This document shows, in pieces, positions 42,051 through 54,929 of a stretch of 64,000 nt of DNA. Numbering within the stretch: position 1 is the stretch's first letter; every line of letters begins with the position of its first letter. The notes under the pieces were generated by a model that worked only from the letters and a program-made list of their open reading frames with translations, had not been told where the DNA came from and made no database searches. The position numbers and the translations under genes were made by a program. The stretch covers positions 69,879-133,878 of the forward strand of contig MNCI01020791.1 of NCBI GenBank assembly GCA_015680685.1, written 5' to 3'. This DNA comes from Gnetum montanum. Its lineage: Eukaryota > Streptophyta > Gnetopsida > Gnetales > Gnetaceae.

Positions 42051-43018
42051 TTATTAGATGACTCTCCTTAAAGATGCACTTTCCTTTGGAAAATATTGTA
42101 AACACTACCAACAAGTTAGGGAACTTTCTAAAAGACATGAAATACCTCAACAACCAATCTTAGTTTCTAAATTCTTTGATGTATGGGGGCTAAATTTCTT
42201 AGAACCATTTCCCCCATCACAAGAAAATTGCTACATTCTAGTTTTTATTAATTATGTTGCTAAATGAGTTGAAGTAAAGGCTACCACAACTAATGACATA
42301 AAAGTAGTAATGTCCTTTCTTCACAAGCATGTCATAACAAGGTTTGTCATGCCTAGAGTCTTAATTAGTAATCAAATAACTCATTTTATTAATAAAACTA
42401 TGGAGCCTCTTATGAAGTCTTGTGGAATTTGACATAAACTAGCAATACCATATCATTCACAAACTAATGATCAAGTTGAATATTGATAAAGATAGTATGT
42501 GTAAGAAGAAATTACTAGGCAAGAAAACTTACTGATTTCGTATGGGAACATCAAACATCTTGGAAACCTAGTCTTCTCCTTACCAACTAGCCTATGGTAA
42601 ATAATGTTTATTGCCTATTGAAATTAAGAATCATTTTGGATGATTAGATTAATTAATAGGATTTGATGAGGTTTTAAATATGAAAAATATTTATAAAACT
42701 AAATGAAAGTGATGAAGCACATATTAAGACAATTAATAAGAAACATATCATTAAAAAGCAAACCAAAATTCAACATAATGCTCACATAATGAAGAAAAAT
42801 TTTAACAAGGATAATAAGGTTTTACTTTATAATATGTGACTTCATAGGTTTCCATGAAAATTAGTTTCTAAATGGGAAGCTTCATACCAAGTTCTTGAAG
42901 CCTATCCTAATGGTAGTGTTAAAATCGCAACCTTAGAAGATAATGAGTTCACTTTCCTAGTTAATGAGCAAAGACTTAAGTTATATATGACCTATGAAGA
43001 ACCTAAAATCAAACTCTA
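42050..43018 (+). pseudogene. int: Athila-like integrase (H)
   Basis: The open part 42058-42267 holds the end of the zinc domain (CKHYQQVRELSKRHEIPQQP) and the core start VWGLNFLEPFPPSQENCYIL, where the first catalytic Asp appears as Asn. After a Trp-to-stop change come VEVKATTTNDIKVVMSFL, TRFVMPRVLISNQITHF (second Asp changed to Asn) and YHSQTNDQVEY with the catalytic Glu. The C-terminal part (VSKWEASYQVLEAYPNGSVK, EFTFLVNEQRLKLYM) matches Athila-type integrase tails. Two catalytic Asp changes plus many stops make it dead. Confidence 0.8.
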
Positions 43019-43020
43019 AT

Positions 43021-44772
43021 CATCTAACCCTGAATACACACATGATGATCCAAGTCCTCCAACTTTCAAAATGCTTATTTTTCATGAATCCTACTACAAT
43101 ATGAAAGATCCACTTACGTCTAGCTTTAGGTGTTGAATGAACCTAAAATATGTGGCTCTTAGTCAAGGAGGAAGACTTAAAATTAGTCTAACAGAATAAA
43201 ATTTTAGATTAAATTTCTAATTTAGTCTTAGTCTTGGTCCTAGTTTCTATCCTAACAAATAATATAATAGATGGGATAACTTACTAATTGCTAGCCATAG
43301 TTAGATGGGAAAAGTTATCTAACCCTATTGCTAGCATTCCATACTTATATAATCAATTCCCATTCTCTATTTATATTCAAATTGTTTCAAGATTATAGTG
43401 TAGGTTTTAGGAATTTTTAGCTTTGACAAATGAATCTTACCTAATTCTATAACTTGACATGTAATAATAATAATGCTACATGGATCTTTAGGCCATACAT
43501 CATATTTATTTCTATGATCCAAATTTTGTTTAACTAAATTGAATTTTAACAAAGTAATGATAGATGCTTGGTCTATTATGATGCCACCTAGATAATTATT
43601 TGAAAAAAAAAAAACAAAGGCACGTATGTGAGGTTTGAACTACACCATGGGTAAATTTCTGTATGAGACCTTGGTCATTGGTAATGTAGCTAAGCAGCCA
43701 ATACTCTAGCATGTGAAGTGAGGTCTACCATGAGAAGAGTTTCCTATGGGAGCATGTTCATTGGCAGTGCAATAATCTTCTTAGTGATTTTGACTCTAGT
43801 AGCACTAGGACATCTTGATCCTTGTTGATCTCAAAAAAAAAAAAAAAATTATAATAAGTAACAAATATATATGGAGGCTTGATATTTTTCTTTATTAGCT
43901 TATTGGTTAATGTGCATTCATATTCTTGTATGACATTTTATGTACTTTAGGTATTTGCAATTTTAAAAAGTTGATTTCCTAAATCCTATACTTTATTCTA
44001 CTTGACTTTGAACTATTATTCTCTTTCTATGGGATGGGGTGATTACTTATATGGTGACCATTGCTTAGTTCATTATTTCTTTTTCCATTCTATTATGTCT
44101 CATTCCTTATTATCATCTTGAAAATATTAGAAGCCTATTTTTAGTTTAAGGGAGTGAAGGAAATGATATACCTAACATGTTAGTAAAGTTAAATTAGGAA
44201 AGTCATTATTAACACTTTCAAGTATTAGTACTTGTAAGTTATTCTAGATTATCAAAGTTGATCGTGGATGGGTTGCCTACAAAATTTTTACTATCCTAGC
44301 TACTAAATAGGAGAATCCATCAGAGGCCAACTTGACATAGGTCAAATACTTAGAAGGTCTAGAGTGATTTTATGTATATAAAAAAATTATAAATAATAAT
44401 AATAATACTAAACCAAAAAATTTTGATTCAAATGAGATACAATTGAATACTTCTAATTAACTCCTATTATTCATCACCATTTTGATAAATATTTGTCTAA
44501 TGCAATGACTTTAGTATTAACAAGCTAGTTGCTCAATGCATTGGATGTAAGCATTTTCTTTAAAAAGAAAAAAGACAAGATAAAAGCCTAGTTTTACAAA
44601 TAATAATTAGAGTTTCATGGTTGGTTACTCAATATATGACTAATAAAGACTTCAGTGATTTTCTTTGAGTGCTTTAATTTCTTCATGAAAAATATTTAAT
44701 ACGTTTTATGTACTTATTATTGTTTCGCATTATTTTACCAAGGGACTAAAAAATGCTAGTTGGGGGCTATGA
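43021..44772 (+). other. 3' noncoding region and polypurine tract (H)
   Basis: AT-rich, with A15 near 43835. Around 43613-43790 it matches C's 3' region (AAAGGCACGTATGTGAGG; GTTCATTGGCAGTGCAATAA). The end GTTGGGGGCTATGA (44759-44772) is a polypurine-like tract directly before the LTR start TGTGAAACAC. No gene is seen. Confidence 0.7.
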
Positions 44773-46213
44773 TGTGAAACACTACAAAAATTTGCATGTT
44801 ACCAATTTTTGTATGTAGCCTTCACCCTATGAAACCCGAGGTAAAAATTTGTTGTAAATGTGAAGATTGTAACCCACAGTGGGTAATCTCACATAAATTA
44901 TACTTTTGGGGCCTTGAAAAATGCTTGATAAGTGATCAAAGCCTCGTTCCCCAAGTGAAAAAAGTTACCTAGTATCTATGTTTAGGTTGGGGGAGGGGGG
45001 TTGCAGTTTGATGGGTTTTATGGAGGTTATACACTTTTTTATGCTAGAAACACCTACAAGGGGGAAATCTAACCTAGCCCCCACCATGGAGAGGTAGATA
45101 TCAACGTGGAGAAGTGGGGGAAGACATAATGCCTAGTGTGGAGGAGTTTGTTCTTCTTTCCCAACATGGAAACCCTTACCCTCAGCATGGAGGCTTCTCA
45201 AACTAGCATTAAAACTCCTCTCCCCTAATGTAGAAGCTACATGAACAAGATTTTTGCACTCTAATGAACTCAAAGTTGACCAACTACTTCAACAAGGATG
45301 GTGGAAGGCTCAACATGGAAGATTTTCCTCTAGCATAGAAGGTGTGATCTTGTTACTATTTATAGTAAACGGAATGGCCATGAGGGTTTACCTCTTACTA
45401 TACATAGTAACCCCAAAATTTGGGCATCCATATCACTTGTACGAGGTAGAAATGTGCAGCAAATTTGCAGCCAATATATTAGACAAGTTGTAGCAAAAAT
45501 CATGGTCCAAAACCTATAAAACTAAAACCCCAATATCCCTTTAAGGTTCCATACTTTGCCATTTTCAAGAACATAGTAATTTTGGCTTCGAAGAGCTCTT
45601 GCAATCTTGTATAAATGTAAGTTCTTGGATCCTCCCAGTGTGAAATCCCTACAATTCTGTTACCCCCTTTGCAATCCCCCACTGAGACTTGTGGAATTTT
45701 GGTGTCAATGCTACATTTTTGGAACTCCCAACCCCTAGTGTGGAGTAATATCATAGCCAAATTTCTCACTTTTCTCACCCCTAGTAATGACCCAAGCAGT
45801 AGATCTAAAGTTGTAGTAGAGAAGATTCAAAAGCTTCAAGAGTGGCTTAGTATCTGGATCATTGAGTAGATTACATCGGCTTCAATGAGCTTTAAACCCC
45901 TACCCCAGTAAACCCCACTTTGCCTTCTCATGGGCATTTCCTATACATATTTCTGAAACTCATTCTTTATTATTTTAATAAAATTTTCAAGTTTCATTTT
46001 TGTGCAATTTTCATTTGCTTTCTATTTTATAGAACTATAAGTTTTGCATTTTAATTTCTTAATCCCCTATTTTGCATTCCATAACACCTTGGGTAACCTA
46101 CCAAACTATGCAGGGCACCTCAAGTCCCATCTGTTTGGAGGCCCTAGGGATTCAAGGTTGAAGCTATTACACCTAATCTATCTATTTTCCCTCGATTGAG
46201 TTCTCTCGTTGCA
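44773..46213 (+). mobile_element. LTR between two internal domains (1441 bp)
   Basis: The left border is PPT then TGTGAAACACTAC; the right border is TCTCGTTGCA followed nine bases later by TAGCATTAGAAGGAGGA, a primer-site-like sequence related to that of C. It contains irregular GTGGAG/CATGGAGG words (45080-45240) and a TACTATTTATAGTA inverted repeat near 45352. It therefore acts as the 3' LTR of H and the 5' LTR of I at once. A second copy is not visible in the window, so the borders rest on flanking signals only. Confidence 0.6.
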
Positions 46214-47500
46214 ATAGATTTCTAGCATTAGAAGGAGGACCTCTGCCTAATTTCTGTGATTAAATCTATCTCCTCCATAGCCAATGTTGTATGTTAAAAG
46301 CCTTTTTCTAATTTTTTGCAGCCAAAAATTTGAAGAAATGAAATTTCCCCTTCTCCTATGATAGATACTATAGCATAGAAGTTGTAGGTTATTGGTTGGT
46401 GACTTTTCATAGTAGTTGCTATGAATTTTTCAGCCCAAAGGTAGTGTTGAAACCTTTCTCCTTTCTTCCTTTTTGCTGCCAACTTTTTTAGCTTCCAAAT
46501 CTGGTGGTGCAACCCTTTCAAAAACCATCAAAATTTTGAAAGTTAGCTTTCTCTCATCTTTCCTAGCTGAGAAAATTGGTTGCCTAGTAAAACCAAGTTC
46601 CAGTGGAAGAACACCAACTTTTCACTTTGATTTTCAGCCTTTAACCCCTCATCAACATTGGATTAGAAAGGTATGAGATTCCCCCCATCTTATCCCCCTT
46701 CTTTTCCCCCTACCATACCCAGCGTAGAGGTAGTGAAGAGGCCAATGTGGGTGAAGCCTTTTACCAACTTTCCCAACTTCCTATTTTTAGTAGAGGGGTA
46801 AAACCCCCTTATCCTCCACTTACTAATTATAGAAAGTGCTTCATTTTCAGCCATTTTTGCTTCCTTTAACAATTCTTAGATTCCAAAAATTGGAATTTAC
46901 TTCAATTTTTGCCTTTTATAGTTAATTTTAAGCCATTTTCAACACTAACCATGTCTTTCTAGTAGTCCACCAAGTTGCCTTTCACCTTCATTGGCAAAGG
47001 TCCTAGCCAACAAGCCATGAGGGTCTATGATCCCAAAGGCCTTGCTATCATCAAATGCATGTAATCTTTGATGGTTAGGGGGAAAATTCTTGACTTTATG
47101 ACCATAAATGAAAATAGATATAACTACATTTATGTTAAAATGTAGGCTGACATACTGATTCCATGTTTGGAAGTAAAAGCCAAAAGAGAGTTCAAACTCA
47201 TCCATTGAAATGGCAAGGAGTACATCCCTTCCTCCTATGACTAAATACCTCTCACTGATATCTATGCAGGTATCTTAGCTCAATTGATTGAGATCAAGGA
47301 AGAGCATAACAAGCATAGCTCAGAAGAACAACAAGAAGAGGAGGATGAATTTAGGGTAGAATGTGAGCCCAAAAACATCGTGGAAGGGTTTTTCCAATAA
47401 GCATCCCCCAAGGTCACAACACCTTCCTCTAATGCCTTTATGTTCTCCATGGGCATGGTGTTGCCATCTTCCACTTTCTCTTATCCCACCATAGCTAATC
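46214..47500 (+). other. Primer-like site and leader of I
   Basis: The PBS-like TAGCATTAGAAGGAGGA lies at 46223-46239. The rest is an AT-rich leader, with short open frames on both strands showing no known motif, and a Glu-rich stretch (SSEEQQEEEDEFRVECE) near 47320 that may belong to the start of Gag. Confidence 0.5.
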
Positions 47501-49130
47501 TCACACTAGTCATAGCCATGCATCAAACTCAATCAATGTCAGAGCCAACGACCTATAATCCATCGATGCCTTTTGCCACATAGCCTTAATCTGTGTAGCC
47601 ATGTGTGATGGTTTTCACCATTACTAACCCACTAATTGCCCATGCAAGGCCCACCATGGGACCCCAAACAACTTAGGCATTACACAACCCCTTTATCCCA
47701 TTTGTACCTTAGGTACTGACACAAACATCAATTTCCTTGTGTGGCCCACAAGCTACAACCATTCAATCACTTCCTTTCACATTGTAACCAATAGTAAGAC
47801 CACAAGCCTTATAATAGATGCCACAACCTTATGTTCAAGCCCCACAGCAAACAAGGCCATCACAAGGCCTAGATCAAGCCTTTTAGATGATCCAGGACCT
47901 AATGAAGAAGTTAAAGAGGCTCAAAGCCTCTACTTCGTAAAATGTCAAGATTATAGATTTCTATGGGGATGATTCCATTAGTCTTGTGGTCCCAACCTTG
48001 ACACTTCCTCCTAATGTTTCTATTTCCCAATTTAGCAAATAAAATAGAAAAGGTGACATAAATTATCACCTTATAACCTTTAGACCCGAGTGTTTTCTAT
48101 TGTAGCCATGGCCTGATACTATCATGAGGATTTTTTCTATGTTCTTGACCAGGAAAGCACTTGATTGGTATCATGCATTACCTAGAGGATCTATATCCTA
48201 TCTTGAGGACTTGATAGCTTAGTTTGTTAATCACTTCAAGTTTAACTTGAAGCTTGACACAATGCTTGAACAACTCATGAAGGTTAAGCAGGGATCACTT
48301 GTGCTCATATTAGTTCATCCAATGATGGAATGGATTGTTGAACAAAATACCTGAGTTCATGGCTGAGATCCATATTTTAGCCATATTCAAGGGGATGGTT
48401 AATGACTTTATCAAGTTAAAAATTTACTACCTTGATCTGTGGTCCCTTAGCCAAGTGTTCTCTCATATCAAGAATATAAAGGATGTTGTAAAGGCTACTC
48501 ACAACCTAACTTATGTAGCATACAAAAACCAATACATGTGGAAAGACAAAGAAAAGAACAAACAAAAAAACATGGTCATAGTAACAATGAATAAAGAGGA
48601 AAAGACCACTAAATAGGGGCCAAGGAATAACCCACATAAGGCCCCCAATAATAACCATGATAACTAACTGTCAACCTTTGGGGCCACTACATCAATTACA
48701 ACTAGGAAAAATTTTGAGTGGAAGGACTGAAGCAAATACACTGCCTTACCTTTGAAATCATCTGAGTTTCTAGATCAATTGTTGAAGAGTGGGCACATGT
48801 AATACAAATAGATGACTAAAGCTACTTGAACAAAGCATGAACATCTATGTGAAATAGCCAAGGACCCCACCCAAGCAACTAAGGATGATCCCTAATTATC
48901 TAGGTACTTTAAACTAAACCACTTTTTCCACTATTATGAATTTCTTGGTCATGACATAGACTTCTTCCTCACACTGAAGGATGACTTGTAGAAAATGATA
49001 GATATGGAAGATTTGGTCTTAGATGCTTGTAACTTAGTCCAACCACAAAATCAATTGATGCAAGTGTACAAGGATCTATTTAATGCTAATAACAACCCTT
49101 ATCTTATTTCAGCATTCAACGTCAATGAAA
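47500..49130 (+). pseudogene. gag: Tat/Ogre-like Gag (I), decayed
   Basis: After a Pro/Thr/Gln-rich N-terminal part, a capsid-like segment reads PDTIMRIFSMFLTRKALDWY, HALPRGSISYLEDLI, VNHFKFNLKLDTMLEQLMKV (about 48110-48290) and IPEFMAEIHILAIFKGMVND (48343 on). This is the 'ALDWY..LP.GSI' hallmark of plant Ty3/gypsy Gags of the Tat/Ogre kind. A nucleocapsid-like FFHYYEFLGHDIDFFLTLKD lies near 48920-48980. Several stops and shifts are present. The frame is lost at about 49130, where family-1 Gag sequence (F) begins without any LTR between them. Confidence 0.72.
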
Positions 49131-49134
49131 ATTA

Positions 49135-51100
49135 GTTCTCTAACTCTAAAAGGAGAAGAAGAGGCTAAGACTATATAAAGAGTAGTAGAGATCATGATGG
49201 AGATGAATGGTAGGATACAAATTATTGAAGATCCCACTAGGACCACAAAGAGCAAGGGGATGAACAACAATAAGGGAAGGAGTGTCATAGTGAAAGAAGG
49301 CACAACAAAACTCATCGTAGGCATCATTGTCATGATAGGGGTCATAGAGAGTGTTATGACTATAATGAGCCTTTGCTAGCTATAGGAAATATGTTGAATA
49401 TATTAGAGGCTATCAGAATTCCCACCAAGCACTTGAAGGATAGCTACATCAAATGGTTGTATATGAACAATATTCCCAACTTTGAGGGGAATACAATTTA
49501 TATCCACAATAATTTGTGAGCCTTCCATGATGCTTGTGCCTTGAAAAATGTGGAAAATGACTAGAAAAAGTTGAAAATGTTCCCTAGAACACTCATAAAA
49601 GAAGAAAAAGCTATTGTTATTCCTTGAAATCAAAATTTATTCAATGATGGAGTATGATGTTGAAGTTGTTTCATGACAAATATTGTATGTACTCTAGTGT
49701 GTCTAATTTGCGAAGGCAAATCCAAGGTTAGAAATAAGGTTCTCATGAGTCCTTGGATGTAGCTCTACATAGGTGCTACTCCCTATTTCACTAATGACCA
49801 AACCATGGATACTTCCAATGAGATCATTTATTCCATATCATAGATGGACTTAGAACTAAAACAAGGAGAACCCTTAGGGTCTATGTCCAAGGGAGACTTT
49901 CTAAGCTAAGGGTTCATAAGATCCAAAGGCTCATAGAATAGGTGGCTAAAGAGGAAGAAGAGTTAAAGAAATGGAAAAGTGTAGAGGAGTATAATAGAGA
50001 ATCCTTTATTTGTAAGAGGGAGGTTTGTTTCTATAAAAATGAGGAGGAGGCACTTCTTGATAAAGTGGTGTAGAGGAAAACCTTACTAATACAAACATTT
50101 GTTACTAAAATATTGGCCAAGATAAATAAGATGTGGGACTCCTTGGATGATCAGTTCTAAAGTACTTTGAAGGTTACATAGGAATGTATAAATCAAGGAG
50201 GGAGTGTTCATGAATGAAGGAAGAAGAAGGATGTTGAACGAGAATATCACAAGGATAAGGGTAAAGATGCAATAGTAGAGGAGGTTGTAGATTTAGAAAG
50301 TGATGATGATGGTTGTAAAATTTGTTAATATGAACATTCTAAGGGATGTTTTCTTGTGTTGTCACACCTACAAGAATATGGAACATATGCTTTGAATCAT
50401 AGATTGGCAAAAAGGCAAGCACCCAAGAAGTTGCCTTATCCACAAGGCAACTATTAGTAGCAATTCCACCAACAAGCATACTATCTAAGTGGAGTGCCAC
50501 CTCAACCTCAAGAGTAGTATGAATAGTGGCAACATCCATACTATGGGGGATGCTGCCTCAAAGGCAATAGCACCCTTATCACCAACTTGATCCCTATGGT
50601 TATTACATTCAATAGCCAATATCTTGACATGACTCTTCTAATCATGCTTCCTTTCTAGACAACTACTTGCCTTTGGAGTACTATAGAGCACCTTCTCAAA
50701 GAGAGGAGTCTCCATTTTTCTTTTATCCTCTTGAATACCCATCTACTTCTACACCACTACCATTAACACCTCGATTACTTATGCCATCGATGTAGGGTGA
50801 AACATCTACCCAACCATAGCAAAGAAATGCCACAAGGGTAGTACGCTTGCAGCTGGCTCCTTAGCTATGTGGTCTTGAACCCAAGCCTCACAAGAGGTTG
50901 TTCTTTAGAACCAATAGTCCAAAAAGCCTTCTCAAGTACCAATGGTTGTCAACATTGCTAATTTAACCTTTGAAATCCCTATTGAGAAGCCTTCAAACCA
51001 ATGTTCTCACCAGTTGCATACTGTCATGTTCACCCATGTGATTATAGATTAGATCAAGGTTAGCCACCTTTCTAGGAAGAGGTCTGATCCTAGGAGTCCT
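49135..51100 (+). pseudogene. gag: Gag (element F)
   Basis: Recognisable by comparison with D: MLNILEAIRIPTKHLKDS, NNIPNFEGN, AFHDACALKNVEND, KLKMFPRTLIKEE, CKIC-stop-YEHSKGC near 50315-50350 (zinc-knuckle-like), then a Pro/Gln-rich tail with PSTSTPLPLTPR near 50745. The frame changes many times. No function remains. Confidence 0.75.
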
Positions 51101-51765
51101 CTTATTTACTTGTAGATCATTGGAAATGAACCATGCAAGGAACTTTTGCATTCAAACATTGAAGTTAACTTATTTTCTCAAGAGATGTAAAAATCCTAGA
51201 ACCTATCTTCCTAGAAAAAGAAAAACATCAAACTAGAGCTAGTAAATCAATTCATCATTATTTCCTTGGGATTGGTGGAGGATATTGTGACCATGATTTA
51301 TGGATGATCATATTCTATCAATTTTCTGGTGATCCATATAGAGAACTATAAAGGGGACTTTTCTATTATCATGGAAAGAGCATGTATGAACACCATTGAT
51401 GCAAGGTTGGGGATTCAAGATATTTCCTTGAATATTTTCAAGAAAAATGAATTTAAAAAGATCAAAAAAAGAAAATTTTCATGCATCATGTACAATGACA
51501 TAGGATGCCATTGTGTGTAAAGACTATTAATCATCAAAGACACATCACTATAGGAATGCAATAAGTGTGTAGAAATTACAGAAACTCAAATGTTCCTATA
51601 TGCAATAGCCACTAAATAGAAGGGTACCCAATGGTTGATAACAAATAATGATGCTAGATCAACAGTATGCATGGAATCGGCTGAGAGTCTTACTATCTCT
51701 TATGTTGAAGGCATGGATAAATTGAAGTAGATCTCTTCCCAATCTATTTCACTTTGGACACCATT
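51100..51765 (+). pseudogene. Protease remnant (element F)
   Basis: The counterpart of the active site reads ELLHSNIEVNLFSQEM near 51145 (D-S-G-S lost). 51329-51520 keeps NYKGDFSIIMERACMNTIDA, the retropepsin strand seen in A and D. It joins directly to RT palm sequence at 51765. Confidence 0.75.
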
Positions 51766-52900
51766 GAGGTGCATTGTTACTATAGCTTTTTGGATAGTTA
51801 TAGTACTTATAACCAAATCTAGATAGCATCAAAGGACTAGGCCAAGACCACATTCATGAGTCCCTGGGGGATCTTTGCATATAGAAAGATGCCCTTTGAC
51901 CTATGCAATTCTCCTTCCATGTTCTAATGGTTGGTCCTAATCATCTTCCAACAATAGAATGGTAGCATGTTAGAAGTCTTCATGGATGACTTCTTTACAT
52001 ATAAGGCTAGCTTTTAAAAAGTCTTGGACTATCTTGAGCAAGTTCTTCAATGATATGTGGAGATAAATCTAAGGCTCAATTGATAGGATAGCCACCTAAT
52101 GGTTTAAGAGGCCATTATCTTGAGACATTGAATTTTAAGCAAAGATATTGAGGTGGACCTAGAAAAATTTAGGGTCATCCAAGAAATAACTAGATAACTA
52201 GAAATAGTGAAAGATGTGAGGTCATTCCTTGGCCACACTGGTTATCATAGGCACTTCATTGAAAGCTTCTCAAAGATTACCAAACTATTGGTGGAGCTTA
52301 CCAAGTAAGATGAACCATTCATTTGGACTAGGGAATGTGAGAATGCATTCCAATAATAAAAATAGAAAATCATAGGAACTTCAATCCTACAAGCACTAGA
52401 TTGGTCTAGAATTTTTCACATCATGACAAATACATCAAATTATGCCTTGAGATCCATGCTAAAATAGTTGGATGATTAGAAACATCCATAGTACACCAAC
52501 TATGCAAGTAGGAGCATTGTGGGTGCAAAACTAAACTACACCATCATTAAAAAGAAATTCATGGTAGTGGTGTATGCCTAGGAGAAATTTAGATACTATG
52601 TGCTTGGATACTAGGTTTTTTTGCACACCGACCACAATGCTATCCAGTTTCTGATGAACAAGCTAATGGTGAGTCCCTATGTCATATGGTGGCTAGTTAT
52701 CCTTCAAAATTTTGATTTAATAATGATTGGCTAAAATGATTGAGAGAATATGGTTGTAGATCAATTATCTTAGTGAAGATGGGATAGCAAAGAGGATGAG
52801 GGTTCATTGTTTGATCAATTTCTGGATCAACTCGTCTTTGTTGGTGCTATTAATGCTCAAGATCCCAAAGAAAAAAATGGGTATGATCACATCCTCTCCT
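51766..52900 (+). pseudogene. pol: RT (N-terminus missing) and RNaseH (element F)
   Basis: The region starts at CYYSFLDSYSTYNQI, lacking the fingers domain. Then KTTFMSPWGIFAYRKMPFDL, LEVFMDDFFTYKASF with FMDD at 51979-51990, and VRSFLGHTGYHRHFIESFSK. RNaseH: FHIMTNTSNYALRSML (first Asp changed to Asn), SRSIVGAKLNYTI and HTDHNAIQFLMNKLMVSPYV, the catalytic DHNA region, better preserved than in A. Numerous stops. Confidence 0.8.
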
Positions 52901-53039
52901 ATCTACTCACATAGAAGATGCCATAAGAGTGTGACAACAAGAAAAAAATAATAGTTTCTTAATTAGGCTAACCACTTCATAAAAATTAAAGGTAACATTT
53001 ATAGGATTTGCATAGATGGCCTGGTAACATGATGTGCCC

Positions 53040-53585
53040 CTGATGTAGATCAACTTTGAGTCCTCTAGGATGCACATGAAGGTCCTTATGGGGGCCACTA
53101 TGCTAGGAGGAGAATGACTATGAAGATCCTCATGGTAGGGTACTACTGGCACACAATTGTTTGGGATGCCCATCACTTCTTTCATTCCTATGACAAGTAT
53201 CAATGTGATGGAGGGATGATTGCATGAATGGAAGGGCATCAATAGTGAATTTAACCACTAGATCCTTTTAATGTTTGGAGGATTGACTTCATGGGCTCCA
53301 TCAACCCCATGTCAACTGAAAAGGCATACATCATCATGAAAATTGACTATTGCATCAAATAGGCTAAAGTTGTCATCATCACTAATTGTTCATCTTCTAT
53401 GGTGGCATGGTTTGTACAATAAAATATTGTCAACAAGTTTGATGTGCCATGGGCACTAATTTCAAATAATGGAACACACTTTATTGGTGCCACTTTTTGA
53501 AAGCTCATGCAATGCTTAGGGGTTGACCATAAATCTTTCCTGGAGATAAGGACGATTGATGGAATTAACACCTTAATAGATGGTC
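53040..53585 (+). pseudogene. int: Integrase, C-terminally deleted (element F)
   Basis: Zinc domain: AHEGPYGGHYARRRMTMKIL and YDKYQCDGGM. Core: RIDFMGSINPMS (first Asp) and ALISNNGTHFIGA (second Asp changed to Asn). The sequence is then cut after GVDHKS and continues with post-pol noncoding DNA, so the catalytic Glu and the tail are missing. Confidence 0.78.
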
Positions 53586-54800
53586 AAGCATGCCCAATCT
53601 TTCAAATCTCTCCCTTCTAACTTTGTCATGGGGGAGATGGCCATCCATGTTAACATGCTATAGTGGCTTTATTTGAGTTTCCTTACATGTACTTTCCTTC
53701 TCAAGACTTTGGTGCCAAATATAGCTACTGAGTGATGGTGGTTAATTAAATTTTATTATTTAAATTGATGTCTTAATGATTAATTTTCATCATTGAATTC
53801 TAACATGGAATAATGGGACACTAGTTTTCTCATGAATTTAGGTAGTAGGCACCCATTCCACTACTATATTGTGTTCTCTCATGTTGGAAGTAAGAGGTCC
53901 TTTCTTAATAACAACTTTTAACAAATCCATGGTTTCAATACTTTTTAGACTTGGAATGAATTAAGAGGAATTGATAAGGGTGTGGCTTTAAGAAGACTTG
54001 ATAGCTTTCATACTTGCCTACCATCTAGAGTTTTATGGATATTCTCATTAACTCTTCATCATTCCTAATGTTGACCAAAACTAGGATGCAATATCTTTGC
54101 AATGTGTGGTTCCCATGAAAAATAAAACACATGGGAATTCAAAGAATAGCTCTTAGAAAAAATAATGGACTTTAAGAACTAGTTATGGGGCTAGAAATAC
54201 ATGTTACCCATGCCTGAATACACCCCTCTAAATAAGGCCCTCTTCAATTCCTACTTCTCTTTTCTTCTCCATGTAGAATGGTGGGTAATCTTTGGGGACG
54301 CTCATGAACTCTAGGTATTGAATGGTCTAAGTCTACCAATGCAAAGTCACCAAAAGTGGATGGCCTTGATTCCAACTAAGGATGGGATAATATCATGTCA
54401 CATTAATCACAAATTCATAAAGGACTTCATGTGACCAGAATGACAGACTTCATTCCATACTCTCTTCCTCATCATCAATTCTATCCATCTATCACCTCAC
54501 TACCTCCTATCATGATTAATTAATGTGGTTGGTATGTCTTAATTCTTTGGTGGTTTCTTATGTGATTTGATTTTTAACAATCCATGGCCATTAATCATCC
54601 TTGGTTCCTACAGACTCCTCAATATAAGGAAATGCAAGTGCATTAAAGGCATGATCCTACTATAGGGAGGATCCACTTGCATAATCTTTGATCTAGATGA
54701 TTAAACTTCTTATTCCTTAGTCATTTTGCCTTTAAATTCATTATTTTCTACCTTAGAACCTCTAGTTTTTGCACTCATTAGCAATCAAATTTTCTAAAAA
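53586..54800 (+). other. 3' noncoding region (element F)
   Basis: It begins with the internal PPT-like motif and contains family blocks such as GTTACCCATGCCTGAA, AAATAAGGCCCTCTTCAATT and CATGATCCTACTATAGGGAGG. It fades near 54800 before the terminal tract. No gene. Confidence 0.75.
53623..53640 (+). other. Internal polypurine-tract-like motif (F)
   Basis: TTGTCATGGGGGAGATGG is kept intact although the surrounding element is heavily mutated. Confidence 0.5.
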
Positions 54801-54929
54801 CTCCCCCTTTCCAACTCACTTTCAAGTCCTCTTCAATGATTTGTCCTTATTATAGGCTTTTTTGGCATCCTTTGGACTTCAATTTCATCATCAAACTCTT
54901 TTTCCATACATGGTTTTTAATGTAGAAAA

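Larger units (their letters stand above)
49131..54800 (+). mobile_element. Element F: very old, truncated family-1 copy
   Basis: Plus-strand family-1 internal sequence without LTRs. It starts inside Gag (the charged RRHHxHxR region), continues through protease, RT, RNaseH, part of integrase and the 3' noncoding region, and ends about 54800 before the PPT would be reached. Two internal losses relative to D are clear: about 0.4-0.5 kb of the RT N-terminus (at 51765) and about 0.6 kb of the integrase C-terminus (at 53560). It has the most stops and substitutions of the family, so it is likely its oldest copy here. Confidence 0.82.

Noticed and set aside
43367-43552. Minus-strand open frame as a gene
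   Set aside because: AT-rich noncoding DNA after the H integrase; no motif.
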